A DNA stretch of 64,000 nucleotides from Daphnia carinata. Its lineage: Eukaryota > Arthropoda > Branchiopoda > Diplostraca > Daphniidae. The stretch lies in the NCBI RefSeq assembly GCF_022539665.2, contig NC_081335.1:8902449-8966448 (forward strand). The letters run 5' to 3'. Position 1 is the first letter of the stretch. Each line of letters begins with the position of its first letter. The notes beneath the pieces were generated by a model that saw nothing but the letters and a program-made list of their open reading frames with translations, ran no database searches and was not told where the DNA came from. Below are positions 55,107 to 64,000 of this stretch, in pieces. Position numbers and translations under genes: made by a program.

Positions 55107-55958
55107 TCAAGGCAGCCGGCTGCATATGAAGCTACTGTTTGGGCTGAAACTACTGCATTGCAGCATTTGCTGGATCAATGCTTTGCCTTTTTTCGAATTT
55201 TTTTCTTTAGAAGGTCCAACTATCATCCGCCCAAGCTTTGTGTTGTAGGCCCTTAGGCTACACGGGCTTTCGATAGCTGCTTCGTTGGGGATGATTTCAA
55301 ACATCTGGTCGACTCCGATTAAAATTCCGACATCCTTTTCTTGGCTGTTTGTTTCGAACCTGTCGTCAGCCATTTTTTCATTGTCCAGCCACAATTTTCG
55401 TGCAAATGCTGTGTGTGTATATGGACCAGTGTCTCCAATGTAGTCCGTCTCCAGTGCTGTAATTTTGACGAGTGGGGCACCATGCCAAGTGCCCCTAAAT
55501 GTCAACTCGACTGAATTGGTCTTCTCCACCGGATTGGGTTTTCGTTGCTTGAAAACTCTGGTACCAATATTTTCCACTGCTACCACCTTGAGGTCCAACA
55601 ATTTTGAGATAGATCTTGTAACCCAAGATCTATGGCTGCCGTCGTCGATAAATAAAATGGCTCTTGTTTGTTTGCCATTTGGGCCTACTACATTTACTGT
55701 AGCTGTCTTCACCACGAGATCGCCGGGGGCGGTTGCGCTTGCAGCAGACGCCGTAACATTTGTGATGGCACTGTTGCCATTAACAGTTTGGTGCGCGAAG
55801 CGTGTCTGCTTTTTATCGCAGAGAGCCGTGTGGTGGATAGCTTGGCAATTTTTGCAGGTGTAGTTTGTGGTGCAGTTCAGAGTTTCGTGATTTGCACTGA
55901 AGCATCTGACGCACCTTTTCTGCTTAGCAATGATGGCCTTTTTTTCTTTTAGGTTCAC
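55107..55958 (-). pseudogene. BEL/Pao element 2 zinc knuckles and aspartic protease
   Basis: 283 codons. Two knuckles (CVRCFSANHETLNC and CKNCQAIHHTALC) are followed by a retropepsin-like domain with IDDGS, where DTGS or DSGS is usual. A stop at 55107 and a frame change separate it from RT. Confidence 0.84.
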
Positions 55959-56181
55959 TGGACAAACCGTGGGGTAGTGAACCTCCCCGCAAAAAATTGC
56001 ATGGTCTTGTGCATTCTCGCATGATCAAATTGTCCTGTCTCCTAAAAGGGGTGTTCGACGGGGGCACAAATTGTCTGGAATTTTTGCTGGTGTGTGGAGC
56101 TGGTTGTGATCTGGCTCCAATCGGCAGCTGTGATGCTGTGGCAGCGTGTAGTTGTTTCGCTGGACTTGGCGGTGTTGACTG

Positions 56182-57282
56182 CTATGGCGTTTTTGTGGTT
56201 TCCGATTTCCATCGGCTATACCTCTCCGCTGCGTCAACTTCATCCCTGATGAAATTCAGAAGGGATGAGATGTCTGTAATGTCGTTTTCTTCAGAGCTCG
56301 ACCACTCTTTCTGCAATTCTGCAGGAAGCAATTTCATTAATTTTGTGCCTAGGAGTCCTCCAAACGTTTCTTTTCGAACCCCGAGGGTTTCCAAGGCGTT
56401 AATATGCGACTGGACTGTGAGCTGCAGTTTTCTCAGCTCCGATACATTTGCCATTGTCTTAACAGGAGCGAGGTTGTCAAACTTGCATAAATGGGTTTGA
56501 ATAAGAGCCTTTGGTTTTGCGTAGACTCTTTTCAGCTCTGCTATGGCAACGTTGTAGTTTGCTGCGGTAAGTTCCAGATTTTCCACTCACAAGTACGCTT
56601 CCCCTTTCAAGTATTCTTTTAAGTAGTCGAATTTTTGAACATCCGACATTGTAGACGAGTGAATGGAGGCATTAAAGCTCTCCCAGAATGATGTCCACTC
56701 AAGAATGTCTCCTTTAAAATGCTTGATTTGTCTTTGGGGAAGACGTGTTGCTTGTTGAACTGGAGCTGCTGCTGCTGCTACTTGAACTGGTGCCTGGTTT
56801 TGCGCCATGAGTTGTTGAATCTGTGCGGCGTAGGCTTGTTGTTGTTGGAGGATTTGGGTTGCGAAGAGTTGCTGCTGTTGAGTAAGCAGGTCTTGAAGCA
56901 ATCGGTTTCTGTCCTCCTCAATTTGGCGCTGTTCTTTTCTCTGCAGCTCTTGAAATTCCAAGTCTTGTTGTCTTTTATACTCGTCTCGTTTGTTTTTAAC
57001 GAAGGCGAGTATACTGCTCATTTCTTCTTCTACTTCGGCTACTGTGGAGTAATCCTGCTCGATTTGCTCCTCGGTAGCGTTCGTAGTTTGCAAGACCCAG
57101 CGTACTTGGTCGCTTGCTTTAATAAATTTCTGGTAACGTTGCTTCAGGAGTTCTGTATCCGTGGCAATGTCGTTATCGAGTTCCGCCGTCATCGTGAGAT
57201 CCTTGTATCCCTTGATCTTCTCCATTGTCCTCGTAAGGTGGCCTTTCAGGCCCGCTCGTGTTGCTGCAACCGATCGTGACAT
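56182..57282 (-). pseudogene. BEL/Pao element 2 gag, with in-frame TGA
   Basis: One reading frame of 367 codons is interrupted by TGA at 56587-56589 (after GEAYL). The N-terminal part has a long Gln/Glu-rich coiled coil (about residues 95-165, QQQQ runs) and an Ala/Gln linker. The conserved Pao Gag start (RQIKHFKGDILEWTSFWESF) lies at about 183-203. The Gag core continues after the stop to 56182. Confidence 0.85.
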
Positions 57283-57699
57283 TTTTTGTTTTTTGCTGAA
57301 ATTGTAAAGTTGATTCTTCTTTACAACCCTCAGCTGGGTTCACTCCTTGATTTCCCTTGAAGGAGTGAAAAAAAGAAAAAAGAAAAACTTGGAAAAAAAA
57401 GTTTACTTTTAGTGCTTCCACTAAATTGTGCGTGAATGGAAAGGGAGCAGCGCTGACGCCGTGCTCCAATCAGTGGGCGTATTTTTTGAACTCCACTGGT
57501 TGAGGTTTCTACTTCTTGCTATGTCAGACAATTTTTTGAAGAGTGGAAGCTTAAATTTGTTGCTCTTAGTTAGCTTTCGGTAACTATTGAGCGAAAAAAC
57601 CGACCTTGTTGTCAGTAAAAATAACAAAAATGTCAAGGTTTGTTTGGTTGCTAGCACGATGCTCAATGGGTAGGAATGGGAAAGGACTATTTTCCGATG

Positions 57700-58230
57700 A
57701 GTTGGAAAATAAAGTTGCTTATTTGGCCGTTAGGCTGCATAAGCTTTTAGTTTTAGAAGAAATGAGAAAAAAATAGAAAACGTTTTACCATCCTTTGGTT
57801 TTTTACCGCCAGATGCTGTTTGTGTTCAGTTTCTGAACAAAAATCGAAGAAAATTAAAATAATAGAGAAGTCTGTTTTTCTGACCGCTAGGTGGAGCGGG
57901 CCTCCAGTTTCTGAACGAAAATCAAGAAAATTGAAAGTAACAGAAAAGTCTCTTAATTTGACCGCTAGATGGCGCAGGCCTTTAGTTTTTGAGAAAAAGA
58001 AAAAAATTTTGAATTCTGACAAAGAAGTTTTTAATTTGACCGGTAGATGGCTCAAGCGTTTAGTTTTTAAGAAAAAAGAAGAGAACTTTGAAATTTTTTG
58101 AATTTTTTTTTGGATTTTTAGTTTGCTTACGACCGCTAGATGGCGTAAGCTTGCAGTTCTGAAAAGAAATAAGTTTTTTGAAAAATTAGTGAATTAAGGT
58201 TTGAAATTTTGAGCGCTAGATGGCGCTAGT
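57700..58230 (-). repeat. Diverged ~78-bp tandem repeats with CTCF-like cores in the element 2 leader
   Basis: Plus-strand cores related to ACCGCTAGATGGCGC start at 57805, 57883, 57961, 58039, 58132 and 58212, with a degenerate one near 57727. Successive spacings are 78, 78, 78, 78, 93 and 80 bp. The intervening A/T-rich DNA has diverged far more than the core. Five cores match the vertebrate CTCF consensus CCASYAGRKGGCRS at 12-13 of 14 positions. They lie between the accessory ORF and gag, in the untranslated leader. Confidence 0.75.
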
Positions 58231-58405
58231 TTTCTAAAGGAAGAAAAAAAAAGGAATAGTTAGTGGGAGTTTAGGTTTTGAGCCCAACTCCAAAAAAATG
58301 TAAGAAGGTTTTTTCTTTTGTGGAGTACGGTTGAACCGTTTTCTCCTAGTTGAAGTAAGTGAAAAAAAGGGTTAGTGATCAATTATTTTATTGTAACATG
58401 GGGAA

Positions 58406-59182
58406 TTACAATTTTTTATAAAGATCAATAAGATCCCTTGGATCGGCATCAATCCGCAGGATGTCTTCGTCTTCTTCTTGCTCTTCTCTAGCTGCGGCCT
58501 CCACTACTCTGGCTGGTGCCAACACCGGGGTTGGATCTTGGATTGGAGCATCCAGAGGGTTCTCCTTGGGTAATGGCCGACCGCGTCCACGTGTGCTACC
58601 TGGCCCTGACTTGTAACGTGCAAGTTTAGTCAGCAACGCGTTGCTACGCCCCCCGCCTTGGGTGGGTAACAGCTGATCAAATGGCTCGAGGTGGTTGAAA
58701 ACAGTGAAAATTTGTCCACCACGACTGCGTGCTCTACCAAGTTCGATTTTGGGCTGCTCAGGAACACTGGCGACTGGAGAGATTGGTCGATCAACTCCAC
58801 TTGCGGCTATTGCTCCGACTTGGGGCTCCTCGCTCTGGCTAGTAGATGTGGAGAGGAGTCGCCAACCACGTCCGCGTGGTGCAATTGGGGTCGCTTCACT
58901 TGGGGTTGGTAAAGCGATGGCACCCTCCTCTTCTCTCTCCACTACTTGGCTGACCGGGCGGTATCTGATGTCTCCGCAATACTTCGGCTCGAGCGCTTCT
59001 TTAATGGCCGCTAAGGGCATGTGACGGATGACTATCGGGAGTATGGAGTTCAGCGGTGAGGCAGCTTGTTCAGTTTCGGGTGCGGCTGCTGCAAGACGGT
59101 TGAAGAGACTAATTTGCCGCCTTCCTTCCGGGGTGTTCCTAAATTGCCTCGGCTGTTGTGGAACCGTCCACGGCCTCTCCAA
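58406..59182 (-). CDS. Accessory ORF between 5' LTR and gag of element 2 (unknown function)
   Basis: A 258-residue open frame in sense orientation, uninterrupted although gag and pol are broken. It is not recognised. It is rich in Pro, Arg, Ala and Glu, with RG-type patches (RGRGWR, RARSRGG, STRGRGRPLP) that suggest nucleic-acid binding. A very acidic segment (REEQEEDEDILRIDADPRD) precedes the basic end YKKL. No signal peptide or membrane segment. BEL/Pao elements normally start with gag. It could be an acquired host or viral sequence, or a gag-like duplicate. Confidence 0.6.
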   Translation of the reverse strand: MERPWTVPQQPRQFRNTPEGRRQISLFNRLAAAAPETEQAASPLNSILPIVIRHMPLAAIKEALEPKYCGDIRYRPVSQVVEREEEGAIALPTPSEATPIAPRGRGWRLLSTSTSQSEEPQVGAIAASGVDRPISPVASVPEQPKIELGRARSRGGQIFTVFNHLEPFDQLLPTQGGGRSNALLTKLARYKSGPGSTRGRGRPLPKENPLDAPIQDPTPVLAPARVVEAAAREEQEEDEDILRIDADPRDLIDLYKKL

Positions 59183-59745
59183 TCCCTCGGCCCTCCTCTT
59201 TGCCCTTTTTATCTTCTCGGCGTCACGAATTCTTGAAGTGGTGTTGGAGACCTTACCGGTGCTCCGCTAAAGCGGAGAAGAAAAGAGTAGTAGTGGAGGA
59301 TATAAATATCATCCAAAAAGAGGGTATTCCAAAAAAAGTAAAAGGAGAGAAAAAAGAGAGAAAAAAATTTTTTCTCCAACTTAACCCTAACCTTACCTTT
59401 TAAGGAAAAAGAGCAAAACGTTTCTCAAAGGGAGAAAGAGAAAAAAAAATTAACCAAGAAATTCAAAATCCGAAAAAAGGACGACCAATTAATGGCCACC
59501 GACCACGTGTTTGCCCTAACAGTTGACAGGCAAGAGGGAAAAAAAGGTTTCTTAGGTGCCTACACACTCCACACGTGGTGAGAAAAAAACTTCACACGGT
59601 GGCAACTTGAACACGTGTTCAAAACAGGAAAATTCCCACGCGGTGTCTAGGGACTAAAAGGGGTGAGCCCAGAAAAACTCCCCCACAGAACACAACAAGT
59701 AAATACTTAAAGTAAGAAATTTTTAACTTAGATTAAGAATACTTA
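59183..59745 (-). other. Element 2 leader between PBS and accessory ORF
   Basis: About 560 bp of leader, A-rich on plus. It contains several CACGTG-like words (ACCACGTGTTT, ACACGTGGTG, AACACGTGTTC between about 59502 and 59620). No gene is seen. Confidence 0.5.
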
Positions 59746-59763
59746 AACGGTTACGAAGGACCA
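59746..59763 (-). promoter_or_regulatory. Primer-binding site of BEL/Pao element 2
   Basis: In element sense TGGTCCTTCGTAACCG follows the 5' LTR with no gap. TGG matches a tRNA CCA end. The primer tRNA is not assigned. Confidence 0.7.
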
Positions 59764-60070
59764 TGAAGGGAATAGTCAGCCCGTGCTCTGACTTTACCTT
59801 TAACAAATTGAAGTTGAAGAATTGAAACACACGGGAGGCACTGGTGAAACTTGTTGTCAACCGTAGGAGATGTATTTTGTGACTGACTGCCCCTTGCCCT
59901 CTCTTGCGAGACGGCCAATCGGCCTAGGGCAGGTCTTACATACAAGAAAATGTACAATGGTGGCCCTCTATCGAGGACCACCCAATTCAAAAGCGTTAAA
60001 ACGGCTGGGCAGCCTCGTGCGGCGTCCAGACCGCGTCGTCTGCTGTTGGGAATCTAATATATTCCCAACA
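59764..60070 (-). repeat. 5' LTR of BEL/Pao element 2
   Basis: 307 bp, in element sense TGTTGGGAATATA ... CCCTTCA, about 97% identical to the 3' LTR. Confidence 0.95.
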
Positions 60071-61935
60071 ATATTCACATTGAGTACACGTATATTTGAT
60101 GTTGTTTGAATGTAGATCATGAAACTCACTGTATCATACTATATTCACATTGAATACACGTATATTTCATACTGTTTGAATGTAGATCATGAAACTGATT
60201 CAATAACACTATATTCACATTGAATACACGTATATTTGATGCTGTTTGAATATAGATAATGAAACTGATTCTATAACAATATATTCACATTGAATACACG
60301 TATATTTGATGCTGTTTGAATGTAGATATTGAAACTCACCGTATCAAACTATATTCACATTGAATACACATATATTTGATGCTGTTTGAATGTAGATCAT
60401 GAAACTGATTCTATAACACTATATTCACATTGAATACACGTATATTTGATGCTGTTTGAATGTACATATTGAAACTCACTGTATCACACTATATTCACAT
60501 TAAATACACGTATATTTGATGCTGTTTGAATGTAGATCATGAAACTGATTCTATAGCACTATATTTACATTGAATACACGTATATTTGATGTTGTTAGAT
60601 TGTAGATATTGAATCTCACTTTATCACACTATATTCACTTTGAATACACGTATATTTGATGCTGTTTGAATGTAGATATTGATACTAAATGTATCACACT
60701 ATATTCACATTGAATACACGTATATTTGATGCTGTTTGAATGTAGATAATGAAACTAATTGTATAACACTATATTCAAATTGATTACACGTATATTTGAT
60801 GCTATTTCGATGTAGATCATGAAACTGATTCTATAACACTATATTCAAATTGAATACATGTATATTTGATGCTGTGTGAATCTAGATCATGAAACTGATT
60901 CTATAACACTATATTGACGTTGAATACAGGTATATTTGATGCTGCTTGTATGTAGATCATGAAACTCATTCTATAACACTATATTTACATTGAATTCACG
61001 TATATTTGATGCTGTTTGAATGTAGATCATGAAACTAATTCTATAACACTATATTCACCTTGAATACACGTATATTTGATGCTGTTTGAATGTAGATGAT
61101 GCAACTGATTCTATAACACTATATTCACATTGAATACACGTATATTTGATGCTGTTTCAATGTAGATATTGAAACTCACTGTATCACACTAAATTCACAT
61201 TGAATACACGTATATTTGATGCTGTTTGAATGTAGATATTGAAACTCACCGTATCAAACTATATTCACATTGAATACACATATATTTGATGCTGTTTGAA
61301 TGTAGATCATGAAACTGATTCTATAACACTATATTCACATTGAATACACGTATATTTGATGCCGTTTGAATGTAGATATTGAAACTCACTGTATCACACT
61401 ATATTCACATTAAATACACGTATATTTGATGCTGTTTGAATGTAGATCATGAAACTGATTCTATAGCACTATATTTACATTGAATACACGTATATTTGAT
61501 GTTGTTAGATTGTAGATATTGAATCTCACTTTATCACACTATATTCACTTTGAATACACGTATATTTGATGCTGTTTGAATGTAGATCATGAAACTGATT
61601 CTATAACACTATATTCAAATTGAATACACGTATATTTGATGCTTTTTGAATGTAGATCATGAAACTGATTCTATAACACTATATTCAAATTGAATACATG
61701 TATATTTGATGCTGTGTGAATCTAGATCATGAAACTGATTCTATAACACTATATTGACGTTGAATACAGGTATATTTGATGCTGCTTGTATGTAGATCAT
61801 GAAACTCATTCTATAACACTATATTTACATTGAATTCACGTATATTTGATACTGTTTGAATGTAGATCATGAAACTAATTCTATAACACTATATTCACAT
61901 TTGACCAACTAAATGTATCACACTATATTCACATT
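60071..61935. repeat. 70-bp satellite, segment 4
   Basis: About 26 monomers, degenerating at the right end (a shortened monomer near 61900). A 910-bp segmental duplication (13 monomers) is visible: the unusual GAAACTCACCGTATCAAACT occurs at 60331 and 61241 with similar following monomers. Confidence 0.95.
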
Positions 61936-62435
61936 TGTAAAGTTTCAAACCTCGTGTATTACAGTGAATCGTCGTAAGAATTCCAAATTACAAGGTACAA
62001 ACATGCTGTATTTATACTACTAACTAACACACATATTGAAGGTAAAATTGGAGGGGATACGTTCATTTTCACTTGTGAAACGCTTGAGGGATGTAAAGGG
62101 TGTGGCTGTCTTCGGATAGCCTTTGGGCTCGTTACATTCCTCCCCCTCTTCGATAAGAAGAATTGGTCCTCCAATTGTATAATGATGAATAATAAGGCTG
62201 GTTCCTTCACCCAAGACTTTTATTAAATTTTGTTGTCCTTTTTCTTTTTCCGTCACCGGCTACAGTTGCTACTATGAATACAAATGATGGCTATGGTTGA
62301 ATAAACTGGTTCCTTCACCTAAAAATTAAGAAAACGAATTGTATGTGGTTTTACTAAGGTTGTTGGTATAACTTCTTCTTTCTTTCTTCCTTTTGTTCTT
62401 GCTTTTCTTTATGCCCGGTATTTCGGCGATGTTGA
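61936..62435. other. Intergenic or 3' flanking sequence
   Basis: No gene is recognised. Sequences such as GTTACATTCCTCCCCCTCTTCG (62131 onward) could be an old retroelement end, but support is weak. T-rich stretches follow toward the ankyrin gene 3' end. Confidence 0.4.
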
Positions 62436-63823
62436 TTATGTTTTTTTCATTTCCCTCGCGGCTGTATTGTTGGTGTTCTTTTCTTCTAGTTTTAAGCAGG
62501 GATTTACCGTTATGATTTTGTTCCCATTTTTCAAAAATGGCTTGCGCTCTTTTACTGCATGGTTTGCTCGTGCTGTGTGTCCGTGGGAGTCTTTTATCCG
62601 TGCGTCTGCTCCATGTAGCAGTAATATTTCAATCATGTCAATTCGATTGAATCCTACTGCTACATGTAAAGCAGTGTCACCTGAATCATCTTGTTGGTTG
62701 ATGTTGATGATTCTTTTTGCACAAATTTGAGGACCAGGTCTTCAAGACCATACTCGGCTAGATAATGCAAAACGGTTTTGCTCTGATGTGTGTCAATGTT
62801 GATATTAGTTGGCGACCATATTAACTTTGCGCACTCTTGGTTTTCGTATACAATTGCCAACATTAATGGGGTTTCTCCATTACCGTTTCGGGCTGTAAAT
62901 TCGCAGTTGTGGTGTTTTAGAATTCGTAGTAATAGTAGATCGTTTATAGCTACTGCGGTATGAGCGATTGTCTTTCCGCGGTAAAGTATTTCCGGGTTCG
63001 CTCCGAAGGATAGAAGGAGGTCTGTAACGTCGTACCTACTTCTTCTTACGCTTGTATGGAGAAGCGTTTGTTCTGCCTCGTATCTCTCGTTGAGAAACGT
63101 GGCCATCTTTTGTCTTGGCCAACCTTGTTGTACTTGTATCTTATTTTGGATGCACTTTCTAATTACCCATAGTGGAGCTTCCATCATCGATAATGAAAGT
63201 TTTCCGTCTTCTAGGTCTATTATGGCTTGTCTTCGTAGCTGAATTTTTTCTGCTCGGGCCGCCGAAATCGATGCTATCGTTTTTAACCGACAGTTTTTAC
63301 ACGCTTCCGTTTCTTTCTGTTGGTCGTCTGGCTTGTTGCGTTTTTCCGCTGGTTCACATTGAAGATAGTTGTCGCTGTCGTATCCTTTTGTGAACTCAAC
63401 ACTGTAGTCACTTTCAAAATCGGGTTCCGTTCCACTATACGCCGTTAACCCTTCGTTCTCATTTTCACTTGATTCACTGTTGTTATTCACTTTTTCTTCA
63501 TTTATGAAACAGTTGTTCTTCTCTGTTTCTATGCCGTTCCATCCTATGAATTGCACTAATTGTTCGTTATCACCCGCATTTTTCGCACTCTCCTTTTCTC
63601 TGTACTCATGTTGATTATCCTCGCTGTCGGTGTTGTTGACAGTTATTGGTTTGTATAATTTTTCTATCCTCCTGGGGATGATGGTACCTTCATAGTCGTA
63701 AACTTTGATGTAATAGTTTGCCATTTTGAGATGATTTAATGGTATTTGATGATACACTTTGCTTTTGCGAAACTTTGTAGGAGTAATGCTGTTGCGATAC
63801 TGAGGAGAGTTTAGATTTTTCAT
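62436..63823 (-). CDS. Ankyrin-repeat protein, frame broken at an A5 run
   Basis: Probably a host gene. The frame 63823-62660 (387 codons) has a charged N-terminal region rich in Asn, Glu and Ser, a CKNCRLK segment, and then ankyrin repeats from about residue 250 (QTLLHTSVRRSRYDVTDLLL, GKTIAHTAVAI, GETPLMLAIVYENQECAKLI, KTVLHYLAEYGLEDLVL). The next repeat (DSGDTALHVA..) lies in another frame that ends at 62436. The shift is at the AAAAA run near 62724-62728. The second Met (63722-63724) gives a start MANYYIKVYDYEG and is an alternative. The general layout is IkB-like, but I do not assign an orthologue. Confidence 0.7.
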
Positions 63824-64000
63824 TTTGCAAAATGCAAAATCTTTCGAAGTTCGTCATGTTGCTTTCTTTTTCCGTACGTCCTTGTTTTTGTTTTCTGTAT
63901 TTAATTAATTTGATAACTGGTTTTCATGCATTTTAATATATTCCATTTTCTGTCTTGGAGTTGGGTTGAATTCTTTTTCGTCGTGTTTTGTCGCTGTGAC
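63824..64000. other. Upstream flank of the ankyrin gene
   Basis: 177 bp of T-rich sequence on plus with no recognised gene. It probably contains the 5' UTR or promoter of the minus-strand gene. Confidence 0.4.

Larger units (their letters stand above)
50927..60070 (-). mobile_element. BEL/Pao LTR retrotransposon 2, full length, minus strand
   Basis: A 9144-bp element with 307-bp LTRs at both ends and the 5-bp target duplication ATATT in the satellite (50922-50926 and 60071-60075). In element sense: 5' LTR, PBS, accessory ORF, repeat array, gag, zinc knuckles/protease, RT, RNase H, integrase, PPT, 3' LTR. The LTRs differ at about 10 of 307 positions (3.3%), so insertion is not very recent. 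In-frame stops at 56587-56589 and 52908-52910 and several frame changes show the copy is dead. Belpaoviridae-type genomic copy. Confidence 0.93.

Noticed and set aside
56719-57279. 186-codon plus-strand Leu/Cys-rich frame that looks membrane-like
   Set aside because: It is the antisense shadow of the Gln/Glu-rich coiled coil of gag.

Overview
This is eukaryotic nuclear DNA, most likely from an arthropod and plausibly a crustacean such as Daphnia. The evidence is arthropod-type U1-U5 snRNAs, SRP RNA and 5S rRNA, Tx1/L1-like, BEL/Pao and hAT transposons, and a 70-bp satellite. The species call is inference. There are no bacterial operons, and most open frames in the left half are artefacts of noncoding RNA genes.

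Left half (1-34017): a tandem array of a roughly 4.74-kb unit that packs eight different noncoding RNA genes. The order is U4 snRNA, U5 snRNA, SRP (7SL) RNA on the opposite strand, U3 snoRNA, U2 snRNA, U1 snRNA, 5S rRNA and an intron-bearing tRNA-His(GTG). Units 1 and 3 are complete. Units 2 and 4 each carry a 5.3-kb Tx1/L1-like non-LTR retrotransposon that replaces everything from U2 nucleotide 86 to 5S nucleotide 82, so U1 is lost. Unit 5 is truncated. After about 520 bp of A/T-rich sequence the array resumes in inverted orientation with one almost complete and one partial unit, ending in U2 beside a 100-N assembly gap (34018-34117). The unit encodes all Sm-class major-spliceosome snRNAs, plus the processing (U3), targeting (SRP) and translation (5S, tRNA) RNAs. 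No U6 was seen.

Right half (34118-61935): a 70-bp satellite (about 120 monomers) split by nested mobile elements. These are a 2.0-kb non-autonomous hAT element with an 8-bp target duplication, a degenerate BEL/Pao element with only its 5' LTR recognised (36605-43310) followed by a second retroelement gag remnant (43311-44823), and a complete-length BEL/Pao element on the minus strand (50927-60070) with two 307-bp LTRs and a 5-bp target duplication. The minus-strand element has an extra 258-residue ORF and a roughly 78-bp repeat array of CTCF-like motifs between its 5' LTR and gag. That layout resembles the insulator of Drosophila gypsy.

Right end (61936-64000): probably ordinary host sequence with a minus-strand ankyrin-repeat gene, broken or mis-assembled at an A5 run.
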